Assembly (NCBI RefSeq): GCF_010686655.1
Contig: NZ_JAAGVY010000002.1
Span: 62,001 to 126,000 of the forward strand
DNA from: Cryomorpha ignava
Lineage (GTDB): Bacteria > Bacteroidota > Bacteroidia > Flavobacteriales_D > Cryomorphaceae
Direction: 5' to 3'
Length of the DNA: 64,000 nt
Part shown: positions 7,534 through 16,777 of the stretch, piece by piece
Numbering within the stretch: the stretch's first letter is position 1
How the letters are laid out: each line of letters opens with the position of its first letter
Made by a program: the position numbers and the translations under genes
The notes under the pieces: model-generated
Databases searched by the model: none
What the model saw: the letters and a program-made list of their open reading frames with translations, nothing else
What the model was told of the DNA's origin: nothing

Positions 7534-8022
7534 ATGAAAACGAAAATTTCAATTATTGCAGCTCTTTTAACTATATACGTGAGCACAGGCTTTTCACAAG
7601 TTGATGCCAATTTTAATTTCGATCAATACGTGGAAAATGATCTTTTAACAGCAATGAACTTAGATTTTGGGGACGCACCTAATGCTCATTCTGATTCGGA
7701 TAACGCCACAGCGAAAATTACAACTTATCCCGAGTGGGCAGGTAACGGTGAATACACTGACGTGAATCAATATGTTTATTTAAATCTGGAGTTTCCCGAA
7801 GAAGCAAGAATAACCGGACGAACCGGTATAGTAAAAGTTCAATTTGATATTTATCAAAATGGTTCTATTGGAAATATAGACTTTATAGAATCGCCAGATG
7901 CGGCTTTTAATAAAGAAGTGATGAGATTACTAGCCGTTATGCCCAATTGGAAACCTGCGTTAAGCGGTAAAAATCCGGTTAAATCCCGTTATCAGCTCAA
8001 TATTAATTTCTCGCTCCGTTAA
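7534..8022 (+). CDS. exported TonB C-terminal-domain protein
   Basis: A 162-residue protein with a cleavable signal (MKTKISIIAALLTIYVSTGFSQ). A C-terminal region of about 75 residues (GRTGIVKVQFDIYQNGSIGN onward) matches the TonB-C fold, including the GxVxVxFxIxxxG pattern and a PxWKPA segment. True TonB keeps an N-terminal membrane anchor to couple to ExbBD, but here the hydrophobic segment looks like a cleaved signal. It is therefore more likely a stand-alone periplasmic TonB-C protein, as is common in Bacteroidota. It directly follows the hybrid sensor after 178 bases and could be one of its targets, which is inference only. Confidence 0.75.
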   Translation: MKTKISIIAALLTIYVSTGFSQVDANFNFDQYVENDLLTAMNLDFGDAPNAHSDSDNATAKITTYPEWAGNGEYTDVNQYVYLNLEFPEEARITGRTGIVKVQFDIYQNGSIGNIDFIESPDAAFNKEVMRLLAVMPNWKPALSGKNPVKSRYQLNINFSLR

Positions 8023-8118
8023 TTGTTAAAGACCTTTTCGTAGAGGGGTGGAGTAGCAGAATGATTTGTAAAAAATTCGTTCTGCTACCCGCTTATTCTC
8101 TTAATTCTTTCATTTGTT

Positions 8119-8559
8119 ATGGCAAATGAAAAAACGGATAGAATAGCGTGCGATTATGTGCGCAGCGAATTGGAGTTTCTCTCCACCATGAAAGTCAATG
8201 AACCGGTTATAGCTATCATTTCAGAGCATATTACGCGACTAAATGACGCAGTAAATTGGTTAAACCAAAAATTAGGAAAAAAAGTTATTGTTGCAGGAGC
8301 TTCTTTGAGTAACCACTTTCCTGAATTTTTGAAGAAATTAGCACCGGACATTTTGATAGGTGATTCTTTAAAAGCCTTATTGAGTATGATGGGGGAGAAG
8401 CCACTTGGCTTAATCAGAAATGGCGGCTACATTTATTTCGTGGAAAGCTCCAGGGGGCACGAAATAAGAGAATGGCTTCGAATTGATAATCGGGGACAGC
8501 ATCTGGTGGATGTGTGGATAAAGCTAAACCAGAATCAGGCACCTCTGCATTTTCAATAA
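8119..8559 (+). CDS. conserved-looking protein of unknown function
   Basis: A 146-residue soluble protein with no signal peptide and no motif I recognise. It has an alpha-rich N-terminal half followed by a GxxIYFVESSRGHEI segment that may form a beta sheet. The codon use and a good ATG start suggest a real gene. It lies between the TonB-C protein and the phosphatase on the same strand but with gaps of about 100 and 190 bases, so it is probably transcribed alone. No function can be assigned. Confidence 0.6.
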   Translation: MANEKTDRIACDYVRSELEFLSTMKVNEPVIAIISEHITRLNDAVNWLNQKLGKKVIVAGASLSNHFPEFLKKLAPDILIGDSLKALLSMMGEKPLGLIRNGGYIYFVESSRGHEIREWLRIDNRGQHLVDVWIKLNQNQAPLHFQ

Positions 8560-8751
8560 GGAGAGATGGTTTTGAACTGACTAATTATCCGCTTTTCTGT
8601 TTTTTTTAGTAATTCTCCACGTCATTTACTCCTATCTCTTTGTGAAACTACCATTCCCATTTGATTAGGTTTAGAATTTTGACAATCTTCGCTGTTTATA
8701 ATTTACTAAACACTTTTACCACGAAAGTCTTTATCTGAATCTGCAATTATT

Positions 8752-9579
8752 ATGAAACGAAATCTACTCATTATAGTCTCTCTTGGCCTTCTGTTCCCAG
8801 CTTGCGACTCACCTTTCAGAACACAAAAGACGGCGGTGCCTCAACAGTCTTTGCAAATCCCAACACAGGAGCATTCAATACAGGCGGTAAACTGGCAACA
8901 GCAAGCCGCGGAGTACCGAGCACTGTGCTTGCAGGCTTATAATTTTGCCAGACTGAGGCTGGATGCTATGCTCGACACAACAAAGATGGATGTAAAGAAG
9001 CTGGCTATAGTTACTGATCTTGATGAAACGGCAGTAGATAATAGTCCTTTCAATGCTAAGATGATTGAACTTGATGAAGCTTATCAAAAATCGCGCTGGA
9101 TAGAATGGGGAAATGAGGTTTCAGCAAAAGCTGTTCCCGGAGCAGTTGAATTTTTGAAGTATGCGGCATCACAAGGTGTTGAAATATTTTATATTTCAAA
9201 CAGATATCCCGAGCAGCTCCAAGTAACCATTGAAAATTTAGATAAACTTGATTTCCCTTTTAGTGATGAAGCTCATGTAATGCTTAGAAATCAATCGAGC
9301 GGAAAACTGGAGAGACGCGAAAAGGTTGAAGAGACACATACCATTATTATGCTACTGGGAGATAATCTGGCAGACTTTACTGACTTGTTTGAAAAGCAGA
9401 ATTCTGGCCGACGACATGCGCTCGTAGATAGCCTCGCAGCCGAATTTGGATCTCGCTTCATTGTTTTGCCCAATGTAATGTACGGCGATTGGCAAACAAA
9501 TGGTATTTATGAAGGACGTTATGACTGGACCGAATCGCAAAGAGACTCAATACGACACAAAAAATTGATTTCTTATTAG
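8752..9579 (+). CDS. acid phosphatase / 5'-nucleotidase, lipoprotein e(P4) family
   Basis: This 275-residue HAD-fold phosphatase has a lipoprotein signal ending in LLFPAC. The class C (e(P4)) acid phosphatase signature is present: IVTDLDETAVDNSPF, with nucleophile and acid-base aspartates, then YISNR, and LLGDNLADF near the C-terminus. Family members sit on the outer membrane and dephosphorylate nucleoside monophosphates, including NMN in Haemophilus, so that the nucleoside can be taken up. Length fits the family. It stands alone and is followed by a strong hairpin terminator. Confidence 0.9.
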   Translation: MKRNLLIIVSLGLLFPACDSPFRTQKTAVPQQSLQIPTQEHSIQAVNWQQQAAEYRALCLQAYNFARLRLDAMLDTTKMDVKKLAIVTDLDETAVDNSPFNAKMIELDEAYQKSRWIEWGNEVSAKAVPGAVEFLKYAASQGVEIFYISNRYPEQLQVTIENLDKLDFPFSDEAHVMLRNQSSGKLERREKVEETHTIIMLLGDNLADFTDLFEKQNSGRRHALVDSLAAEFGSRFIVLPNVMYGDWQTNGIYEGRYDWTESQRDSIRHKKLISY

Positions 9580-9623
9580 TCTAATTCCTGAGAACAGTCG
9601 AAATCAGGTTCTGAAAATAAAAA

Positions 9624-9659
9624 AAGCCATCTGGAGTGCAGACGGCTTGATTTTTTTTT
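9624..9659. terminator. bidirectional terminator between converging genes
   Basis: Stem AAGCC-TCTG / CAGA-GGCTT (9624-9633 with 9639-9648, one A/C mismatch) and loop GAGTG. A T run follows on the plus strand and an A run precedes it, so it can end both the phosphatase gene and the converging gene at 9673-9933. Confidence 0.85.
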
Positions 9660-9672
9660 GGATTGACAACCC

Positions 9673-9933
9673 TTATTTAGTTGCTGCCCATTTTTTTACT
9701 TCTGCTCTAAACCACTCATCAGCTGCATCAGTCCATTTGTAGTTTTTGCGAATGTAAGACACAGAATCTTTTTCAATGTCGGTATAAGAATCACCATCTT
9801 TTACAGCTTTAATAAGTTTTTCAGCATCAGCCATAGAAATACGTCCATCGCCTGAACCTGATGTCATCTTTTCTGCATGATCAAGGAGTTCTCCATCATA
9901 TTTTTTACCTTCAATTGTTTTGTAATAGCCCAT
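9673..9933 (-). CDS. small protein with an EF-hand-like segment, unknown function
   Basis: An 86-residue soluble acidic protein. The middle, SGSGDGRISMADAEKLI, looks like an EF-hand loop and following helix (DG-x-I), but the first half of the calcium loop has Gly/Ser where ligands are expected. The C-terminus is Trp- and Lys-rich. Small proteins of this kind occur in many marine bacteria, but I know no function. It is monocistronic, with a terminator just downstream. Confidence 0.7.
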   Translation of the reverse strand: MGYYKTIEGKKYDGELLDHAEKMTSGSGDGRISMADAEKLIKAVKDGDSYTDIEKDSVSYIRKNYKWTDAADEWFRAEVKKWAATK

Positions 9934-10054
9934 AATAGTGTTGTTTTTAAGATGAATAAATTTGATCAGCCCAAAAGATAATAGAATTCCTTGGAAATAT
10001 CAACCCATTGAGCCTCTTTCTATTAACATTTGAAAGTTTTAACTTAAAATTCGC

Positions 10055-10945
10055 CTATTTTTTAAAATTATCGGAGATTACCAATTCTTTTGATCCCGGC
10101 GTATGGGTGTAAAACCCTTCACCGCCTTTTGCACCGAGCTTGCCGGCCATTACCATATTTACCAAAAGGGGAGAAGGAGCATATTTATCGAGGCCAAAGC
10201 CATCGTGCAATACGCGCATAATGCTGAGGCATACATCTAGACCAATAAAGTCGGCCAATTGCAGTGGCCCCATAGGATGTGCCATTCCCAATTTCATTAC
10301 GGTATCTATTTCTTCTACACCGGCTACTCCTTCGTGAAGGGTATGAATCGCTTCATTGATCATTGGCATAAGTATTCGGTTTGCGACAAAACCAGGATAA
10401 TCATTTACTTCGGTAGGTACTTTACCAAGTTTTTGAGATAAATCCATTATCACTTCCGTAACAGAATTGCTCGTAGCATATCCTCTTATCACTTCTACCA
10501 GTTTCATAACGGGTACAGGATTCATAAAGTGCATTCCGATTACTTTGTCGGGTCTGCCGGTAGCAGCAGCCATTTTTGTTATGGAAATAGACGAAGTGTT
10601 TGTCGCTAAAATACATCCCTCTGGAGCAAATTCATCCATTTGCTTAAACAGTTGGAGTTTTAAATCAATATTTTCGGTGGCAGCCTCAACTACCAATTCC
10701 GCCTGCGCCAATCCCGATTTCATAGCGGTACTTGTTTTTAAGCGGCCAAGGGAATCATTTTTATCCTTTTCCGTTATTTTTTCTTTCGCTATCATTCTGT
10801 CCATATTCTTACCTATGGTCGCAACGGCTTGTTTGAGTGCATCTTCAGAAATATCGATAAGGTTTACATGGTATCCGTTTTGAATAAAAACGTGAGCTAT
10901 GCCGTTACCCATGGTTCCGGCACCTATTACTGCAATTTTTTTCAT
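10055..10945 (-). CDS. 3-hydroxybutyryl-CoA dehydrogenase
   Basis: A 296-residue NAD-dependent L-3-hydroxyacyl-CoA dehydrogenase. It has the Rossmann motif GAGTMG (residues 8-13), TNTSS (115-119), the catalytic pair H139 and E151 in GMHFMNPVPVMKLVE, and the family signature DYPGFVANRILMPMINEA. The enzyme interconverts acetoacetyl-CoA and 3-hydroxybutyryl-CoA in fatty acid or butyrate-type metabolism. Length is normal for the stand-alone short form, without a crotonase domain. It appears to be a single-gene unit. Confidence 0.93.
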   Translation of the reverse strand: MKKIAVIGAGTMGNGIAHVFIQNGYHVNLIDISEDALKQAVATIGKNMDRMIAKEKITEKDKNDSLGRLKTSTAMKSGLAQAELVVEAATENIDLKLQLFKQMDEFAPEGCILATNTSSISITKMAAATGRPDKVIGMHFMNPVPVMKLVEVIRGYATSNSVTEVIMDLSQKLGKVPTEVNDYPGFVANRILMPMINEAIHTLHEGVAGVEEIDTVMKLGMAHPMGPLQLADFIGLDVCLSIMRVLHDGFGLDKYAPSPLLVNMVMAGKLGAKGGEGFYTHTPGSKELVISDNFKK

Positions 10946-11041
10946 CTAGTTATTGAATTTAAATTTTTGCTCCATCAGGCCTTCTGAGCCTTTGAATATT
11001 ACTTTGAGCGCACAAAGATAATGAGCTGTGCAGTAAAGTCG

Positions 11042-12457
11042 TTATTTTCCGCTGCCTTTTAGAATAATAATAATGGTGTAGGCCAAAATTTTAATATCAA
11101 TAGCAAGCGACATGTTTTCGATGTAAAGGACGTCGTATTTCAAGCGGGCTACCATTTGCTCTACATTCTCGGCATAGCCGTATTTTACCTGTCCCCAGCT
11201 GGTTATGCCTGGTTTTACTTTCTGTAAATGCCGGTAATGGGGAGCTACTTTTACTATTTGATCAATATAATACTGTCGCTCGGGTCTGGGCCCCACAAGG
11301 CTCATATCACCTTTGAGGACATTAAAAAACTGTGGAATTTCATCCATCCGTGTTTTTCGCATAAACCTCCCTATAGGCGTAATTCGTGGGTCATGCTTGC
11401 TACTTAACTGAGGGCCTTTACGCTCGGAATTCAGGTACATTGACCTGAACTTGTAAATATAAAATGGCCTGTTGTGCTGACCTATACGTTCCTGCTTAAA
11501 GAAAATAGGCCCGGGAGAAGAGAGCTTTACGAGGATAGTGAGTATAATATAAACAGGCACTAAAATGAATATGGCAAATATAGATCCAAAAAAATCTATA
11601 AGTCTTTTCAGAAAAAACTGCCAGGAAGGCATTATTTCTGTATTGATTTCAATAAGTGGCGCACCAAAAATGCTACTCATTTTTACCGATCCGGAAAGAA
11701 TATCGTAAATATCAGGTATAATCTTGATTTTCACTTTCATAGATTCTAAATTAGACACAATGCTTCCCAGATTATTATGCTCTGACGATTCTATGGCAAT
11801 TACAACTTCTTCAACTTGTTTTTCTTCAATAACGCGGTTTATTTCTCCGAATTTCCCCAGCCAGGGCAGCTCTTCTTGTAGCAAATGGTCTTTGCCATTC
11901 ACACTTACATAGCCTACAAATTTAAATCCCGGTGATGGCATCATGTTTTCCATTTCGCGATACACGTTCAGCGCTTCTTCATTTCCACCTATTATAATTG
12001 TATTAAACCCGATCTTTCTTTTGTGAATACGCTTTACAGATTGTGTTGTCAGGATTATTCTAAGTGTAAAGGATAGCGTGAAATGGAGTAGGAAGAGTAC
12101 CATCAGCGACTTGTAGTAATACACATAACTTGCAATTTCGTCGTCGAGCAAAACAAGAAAGAAGAGAATAATAACTCCTGTAATGGAAGAGAGTAAAACC
12201 TGCCCCAGTTCGCGTAAGCGGTGTCGGCGATATATATTTCTGTACATTCCAAAAAGGGCGTACAGTGCCAACCAAAAAAGTGGAATGAGCATCAGGCCGT
12301 AATAGAATCGCTCGTCAAACTGGAAGGGGATATCGTAACCGAATTTTAAGGGTTCGATAAACTTTTTTCGAAAAATATAAAATAATACCCAGGCCACAGC
12401 CGCACTCATTAAGTCGGCTATAATATATTTTGATACCTGTGTTTTCTGATTCATCAC
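11042..12457 (-). CDS. polyprenyl-phosphate sugar-1-phosphate transferase (exopolysaccharide initiation)
   Basis: A 471-residue WbaP/WcaJ-type enzyme that puts the first sugar phosphate on undecaprenyl phosphate. It has four or five N-terminal membrane segments (roughly residues 10-130) and a Rossmann-like middle domain (IIIGGNEEALNVYRE). The C-terminal Bac_transf domain follows a membrane hairpin and contains SPGPIFFKQERIG, KFRSM, DEIPQFFNVLKGDMSLVGPRP. It starts one base into the stop codon of the lipoprotein gene before it, so the two are translated together. The main exopolysaccharide locus at 53-64 kb shows no such gene in the part visible, so this one may serve it. Confidence 0.9.
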   Translation of the reverse strand: MMNQKTQVSKYIIADLMSAAVAWVLFYIFRKKFIEPLKFGYDIPFQFDERFYYGLMLIPLFWLALYALFGMYRNIYRRHRLRELGQVLLSSITGVIILFFLVLLDDEIASYVYYYKSLMVLFLLHFTLSFTLRIILTTQSVKRIHKRKIGFNTIIIGGNEEALNVYREMENMMPSPGFKFVGYVSVNGKDHLLQEELPWLGKFGEINRVIEEKQVEEVVIAIESSEHNNLGSIVSNLESMKVKIKIIPDIYDILSGSVKMSSIFGAPLIEINTEIMPSWQFFLKRLIDFFGSIFAIFILVPVYIILTILVKLSSPGPIFFKQERIGQHNRPFYIYKFRSMYLNSERKGPQLSSKHDPRITPIGRFMRKTRMDEIPQFFNVLKGDMSLVGPRPERQYYIDQIVKVAPHYRHLQKVKPGITSWGQVKYGYAENVEQMVARLKYDVLYIENMSLAIDIKILAYTIIIILKGSGK

Positions 12458-13284
12458 TACGGATAAATAAACTTGAGATTATCAATATACAATTCCGCAC
12501 CACTTGACCCTGCCGGTAATTCTGATTCGAGATAAATTTCGAAATTTGTTGTAGAAACTTCCCGGGCTATCTCATCTGTTAAATCGACGTACACTTTAGT
12601 AAACTCCTCCTGTGGTAGAAGTCCCAAAGCAAAAACTTTTTTTGGGAAAGGGTCTAGGGTTAATATGCCGATTTCCAGTGGGATAGTGCCCTTAAAGTCT
12701 ATTTCAAGATAAATGCTGCTCCCCTTGGGTAGATTGTTAAGACCCCACGAAGAGCTCACTTCAAAAAGATTGCTATCGGGAGTCAGCAATACGTGAAGAA
12801 CATCAATGTCATTTATAAATGCACTGTTTCTTGTCGACGGACTAAGTGTGGATCCTTGTAATTCGAAATCTTCGATTTCAAAATTCAGACCTTCACTGTA
12901 ATATTGGAAAGTAATTGAAGTGTCTGCCGAAATGGGAATACGCGCATCGGGGATAAGTGTAATGCTGCGTCGATTGAGGTCGTAAAAGGGATAAATGCGT
13001 CGGTCTGAACTAAGCCCATTGTTTTTTATTCCCGCTCCAACAGCTATCTCCACGTCGCCCGATTGCATGATAGGCACAGTGGCAGGCAATTCAAACGTGC
13101 CAACAAAGGTATTGTCGGCAAAAACAGTTACATCTACAATATTATTGGTGTTTGCGCCCTGTTCTGCATTGGTCTGAAGATCAGCAGCACTAATAAGTAT
13201 AAAGCTTGGAATGTCTTCTTCTTTGTCAAAAATATTGCAACTCGTTAGGATACCAATACAAACAATCAGGTAAATTCTCTTCAT
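12457..13284 (-). CDS. putative lipoprotein, unknown function
   Basis: A 275-residue protein with a lipoprotein signal (MKRIYLIVCIGILTSC). The rest is beta-rich, with about 250 residues that would lie in the periplasm or at the cell surface. There is no motif I can name. Its stop overlaps by one base the start of the sugar transferase gene, which implies a shared transcript and perhaps a role in polysaccharide production; that is inference from position. A palindromic 15-base word sits about 100 bases upstream of its start. Confidence 0.75.
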   Translation of the reverse strand: MKRIYLIVCIGILTSCNIFDKEEDIPSFILISAADLQTNAEQGANTNNIVDVTVFADNTFVGTFELPATVPIMQSGDVEIAVGAGIKNNGLSSDRRIYPFYDLNRRSITLIPDARIPISADTSITFQYYSEGLNFEIEDFELQGSTLSPSTRNSAFINDIDVLHVLLTPDSNLFEVSSSWGLNNLPKGSSIYLEIDFKGTIPLEIGILTLDPFPKKVFALGLLPQEEFTKVYVDLTDEIAREVSTTNFEIYLESELPAGSSGAELYIDNLKFIYP

Positions 13285-13382
13285 AAGCAGTTATGGAATA
13301 AAGGGCGCAAATTTATTGAAATTGTGCTAGAAAGAGTCATAAAAACATCCATACATGGTTATCTTAACTCTGATAACGCCAA

Positions 13383-13397
13383 TTAACGAATGTTAAT
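13383..13397. promoter_or_regulatory. palindromic word, possible operator
   Basis: TTAACGAATGTTAAT lies inside AATTAAC-GAAT-GTTAATT (13381-13398), a perfect 7-bp inverted repeat. The same 15 bases occur at 27965-27979, also roughly 80-100 bases upstream of a minus-strand gene. A second inverted repeat, GTTATC (13358-13363) / GATAAC (13372-13377), lies beside it. Nothing else was recognised in the gene-free stretch 13285-13604. Confidence 0.35.
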
Positions 13398-13604
13398 TGC
13401 ACAGATAGCTGTTTTTTTAGCTTCATAGTGGGATGCCTTAATTGACCGTGCTTCTATTACAGATAAATGAGAGCTGCATTATTTGGAATAATATTAAATT
13501 AACTTTCAGAACATAAATAGGTTACGTGGTGGATTCGTTTCTTTAACACAGAGAAAGGAAGCGTTTTTCTTTCATTACCAAATCAATTTAAAAATTTAAA
13601 AATT

Positions 13605-13952
13605 ATGTTTTTATGTTTTGTTGAAGGCCATAAAGATGGCGTTGTAATAAAGAATATTGAAGTCGATTGGTGGAATGCCAGTAAACTCGAGTCAAAGTAC
13701 CACTTTAATGAGGTGGTATTTGCCGGAGAGCTTGATTATCATTTAACCGTTTCGGCTGTAGAGCTTAAGGAAATTCTTGAGGACAATATTCACGTTTACA
13801 AATACGATAAACTTACCGATGGCATTCGAATATTAATGACAAAACGGGCAAGAATCACAGATCAAATAGAAGATCTTATAGCCCATTCAGAGGAGTACGA
13901 TGAACTAAAAATCATATTGTTTTATTGGCAGAGTTCGGGTGGAGCATTTTGA
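13605..13952 (+). CDS. small protein of unknown function
   Basis: A 115-residue cytoplasmic protein without signal peptide, membrane segment or any motif I recognise. It has an even charge distribution and ends in FYWQSSGGAF. It is preceded by an A/T-rich leader with the AAATTTAAAAATT style of Bacteroidota ribosome binding sites and converges on the oxidoreductase gene downstream. It appears real by frame length and codon use, but no function can be proposed. Confidence 0.6.
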   Translation: MFLCFVEGHKDGVVIKNIEVDWWNASKLESKYHFNEVVFAGELDYHLTVSAVELKEILEDNIHVYKYDKLTDGIRILMTKRARITDQIEDLIAHSEEYDELKIILFYWQSSGGAF

Positions 13953-13983
13953 AAGCTCACAAATAAAATTACCAGAAGCGCCG

Positions 13984-14964
13984 TTAGTATTCGTTCCCCT
14001 TTTTCAGTTTATCTACAATTTTATAGGCTATATCAAGTGCCTTATATCCGTCTTCGATGGTTACGGGCGGAGGGGTGCCGGTATTTATCGCTTTCGCGAA
14101 TGCCGTCAATTCATCTTTTATGGCATTGTTTTCTTCTATTTTGGGCTTTTCAAAGAAGATTTCTTTTACGCCTTTTCCTTCACCTAAATCTATACTCATA
14201 GAAAACGGATCAATCTCGCCTTCTACATCACGCATTTTTACGATTTCAGACTCTCGCTTCAAAAAGTCAACGGATATATAAGCATTCCGCTGAAAGAAAC
14301 GCGATTTACGCATGTTTTTTAGTGAAAACCGGCTGGCAGTGAGATTGGCTACACAACCATTGTCAAACTCCAGGCGGGCACTTGCAATATCGGGCTCATC
14401 GCTTACAATGGCTACCCCGCTTGCGCTTATTCGCTTTATATTAGACTTTACCACGCTCAATACAATGTCTAAATCGTGAATCATTAAATCCAGAACTACA
14501 GAAACATCGGTGCCACGCGGATTGAACTGGGCGAGGCGGTGAGTTTCTATAAACATGGGGTTATCAAAATGGTCGCGGGCTGCCACAAATGCAGGGTTAA
14601 AGCGCTCTACATGACCTACCTGTACCTGCACATTAGCCTCTTGCGATAAGGAAATCAGCGATTTGGCCTCTTCAATTGTGTTCGTAATAGGTTTCTCAAT
14701 AAAAATATGTTTTGATTTTTTCAAAGCCTTAGCTGCACATTCGTAATGTCCCAAAGTTGGTGTTACAATGTCAACCACATCTACAGCATCTATTAATGCA
14801 TCCATAGATGGAAATTGCTTTACACCAAGCTTTTCAGCTGCATCGGCGGCAACCTTTGGGTCAGGGTCAAAAAATCCTACCAGCTCGTAATCAGCTATTT
14901 GCTTTAAAAGTTTAATATGGATTTTTCCGAGATGGCCGGCACCTAATACACCAATTTTCAACAT
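13984..14964 (-). CDS. Gfo/Idh/MocA family oxidoreductase
   Basis: A 326-residue NAD(P)-dependent dehydrogenase. The N-terminal Rossmann domain begins KIGVLGAGHLGKIHIKLL, and the strand with EKPITNTIEEA holds the conserved Glu-Lys-Pro of the family. The C-terminal alpha/beta domain includes HVERFNPAF and DLMIHDLDIVL. Such enzymes oxidise or reduce sugars, inositols or UDP-sugars. The HVERFNPAF pattern is typical of the UDP-GlcNAc/UDP-GlcNAcA 3-dehydrogenase-like branch, so a role in nucleotide-sugar supply is plausible. The substrate cannot be fixed from sequence alone. Confidence 0.85.
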   Translation of the reverse strand: MLKIGVLGAGHLGKIHIKLLKQIADYELVGFFDPDPKVAADAAEKLGVKQFPSMDALIDAVDVVDIVTPTLGHYECAAKALKKSKHIFIEKPITNTIEEAKSLISLSQEANVQVQVGHVERFNPAFVAARDHFDNPMFIETHRLAQFNPRGTDVSVVLDLMIHDLDIVLSVVKSNIKRISASGVAIVSDEPDIASARLEFDNGCVANLTASRFSLKNMRKSRFFQRNAYISVDFLKRESEIVKMRDVEGEIDPFSMSIDLGEGKGVKEIFFEKPKIEENNAIKDELTAFAKAINTGTPPPVTIEDGYKALDIAYKIVDKLKKGNEY

Positions 14965-15077
14965 TACTTATACATTTTCAGCAAAGGTAAGCCATGCGAT
15001 TTCGAAGTTTTAAAGAGATTCTCATTTTTATTAACAAGATAGAAGAAGATTGGCTAAATTTATACTTTTACCGCCCG

Positions 15078-15731
15078 ATGAACATGATTGATACCTTTAA
15101 ACACCAAGGCTTGCGCCGAAATTTGATTGCTACGCTCAAAACCAAAGGAATAGAGAATCAAGCAGTGCTGGATGCCATTATGAAAGTACCGCGTCATTTC
15201 TTTATGGATTCTGCATTTCTCAATTTTGCTTATGAAGATAAGGCATTTCCGATAGGTGCAGATCAAACGATTTCACAACCATACACCGTAGCTTTTCAAA
15301 CTGACTTGCTGGATGTAAGAGCGGGTATGAAAATTCTGGAAATAGGCACAGGAAGTGGTTATCAAACCGCTGTACTTACAAATTTGGGATGTAAAGTTTT
15401 TTCTGTAGAAAGGCAGAAAACCTTACACAAAAAGGCAGTTCAGATGCTAAGCAAGTTAAATAGTACAGCTAAGTTATTTTATGGCGACGGCTACAAAGGG
15501 CTTCCTTCATTTGCTCCGTTCGACAGGGTATTAATAACCTGTGGAGCACCTTATATACCTGAAGATTTAATTGATCAGCTCAAACCCGGTGGAATTCTAG
15601 TCATTCCTATTGGCGACGGCGATGATCAGATTATGACGCGAATTGTGAAAAAAGCCGATGGAGGACTGGAGAAAACTACCCATGGCGTTTTTAGATTTGT
15701 GCCCATGCTTCAAAATAGACAGACCTCTTGA
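15078..15731 (+). CDS. pcm: protein-L-isoaspartate O-methyltransferase
   Basis: The ATG at 15078 is chosen over the longer frame because MIDTFKHQGLRRNLIATLKT is the normal family N-terminus. The 217-residue protein carries the SAM-binding motif ILEIGTGSGYQTAVL and the PCMT segments VPRHFF, DQTISQPYTVAFQ and LKPGGILVIPIG. The enzyme methylates isoaspartyl residues so that they can return to aspartate, a repair activity for aged proteins. It stands alone, divergent from the oxidoreductase gene; the two starts are only about 110 bases apart. Confidence 0.93.
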   Translation: MNMIDTFKHQGLRRNLIATLKTKGIENQAVLDAIMKVPRHFFMDSAFLNFAYEDKAFPIGADQTISQPYTVAFQTDLLDVRAGMKILEIGTGSGYQTAVLTNLGCKVFSVERQKTLHKKAVQMLSKLNSTAKLFYGDGYKGLPSFAPFDRVLITCGAPYIPEDLIDQLKPGGILVIPIGDGDDQIMTRIVKKADGGLEKTTHGVFRFVPMLQNRQTS

Positions 15732-15862
15732 AAATGAGATTTTTTAAGAGCTTTACTAGCTAACTGATCTCAAGAGATTAGGTAAGTTCTAAGTTTTATC
15801 AGTTTTTAGATACTATTTATTCCAATATTCAGTTTATCATTGCAGAACCAACTCATATAAAG

Positions 15863-16735
15863 ATGAAAAAATATTTGTTTACACCGCTATTGCTATGCGC
15901 CGTAGTTAGTGTTTTTGCACAACCCGTATCCAAAAAAGGAGAACCTTACCTTCCCGCTGAAGGAGATTGGTCAATCGCCATAGATGCTGCTCCATTTCTA
16001 GATTATTTCGGAAACTTCTTTAGCGACACCGAAAATAAATCTCCCTCTGCTCAATTCGCAAATAATAATTTTGCCATCATGGCTAAAAAGTTTAAAACTG
16101 ATGATTTTTCTTATCGTGCATCCTTAAGGCTCAACCTTTTAAGCGAGAGCTATCGCTCCTTTAGTCCTGAGTTTAGCACAGAGCCCACCAATACCACCGT
16201 AGAAGACAAATATACTCGTACGTTTACCAATGTTTACGGTTCGTTGGGAATAGAAAAGCGTAAAGGAAATACCCGTATTCAGGGGTTTTATGGCTTAGAA
16301 GGAATGCTCGGATTTGGCACAGAGGCGCATAAATTTGAATATGGAAATAAAATTAATCAGGAGAATACCAACCCGGATCGATCAGAATTTACTATTGATT
16401 TTCAAGATAATCCAGAAGTTGTAACGAATATTACTGAGTCAGGCGGGTTTATTACAGACTACAAGCTCGGCACAACTTTCAGTGTTGGTGCAAGAGCATT
16501 TATTGGTGCAGAAGTATTTGTTTTTCCAAAGTGGTCTATTGGATTTGAATATGGTTTTAGCGCTGCTTTTTTCTATACAGGAAATGGTAGCATAACTTCA
16601 GAGCAATGGACTATCCCAATAGGCGGAAATTCTGAACAATACGTTACTACTATCACCGACCAAGGTGGTTCATCGGCTTTTAAAATAGACAATGATAATT
16701 CCGGAGGAGCGATATTCATGTCGTTTTATTTCTAA
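15863..16735 (+). CDS. outer-membrane beta-barrel-like protein, unknown function
   Basis: A 290-residue protein with a signal peptide (MKKYLFTPLLLCAVVSVFAQ). The remainder alternates hydrophobic and polar residues with many Tyr, Phe and Gly, as in small outer-membrane barrels, and ends in an aromatic residue (IFMSFYF), typical of barrel C-termini. A conserved-looking start, PYLPAEGDWSIAIDAAPFL, is common in Bacteroidota proteins of this kind. No transport or enzymatic motif is seen. Confidence 0.7.
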   Translation: MKKYLFTPLLLCAVVSVFAQPVSKKGEPYLPAEGDWSIAIDAAPFLDYFGNFFSDTENKSPSAQFANNNFAIMAKKFKTDDFSYRASLRLNLLSESYRSFSPEFSTEPTNTTVEDKYTRTFTNVYGSLGIEKRKGNTRIQGFYGLEGMLGFGTEAHKFEYGNKINQENTNPDRSEFTIDFQDNPEVVTNITESGGFITDYKLGTTFSVGARAFIGAEVFVFPKWSIGFEYGFSAAFFYTGNGSITSEQWTIPIGGNSEQYVTTITDQGGSSAFKIDNDNSGGAIFMSFYF

Positions 16736-16777
16736 CTTTCTGCTCTCAATTCTTATTTCCCTTTAAAAAACAGGCGT

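Noticed and set aside
10467-10883. A 138-residue plus-strand frame inside the hydroxybutyryl-CoA dehydrogenase gene
   Set aside because: It lies fully antisense to a secure gene and has no recognisable start region or family.
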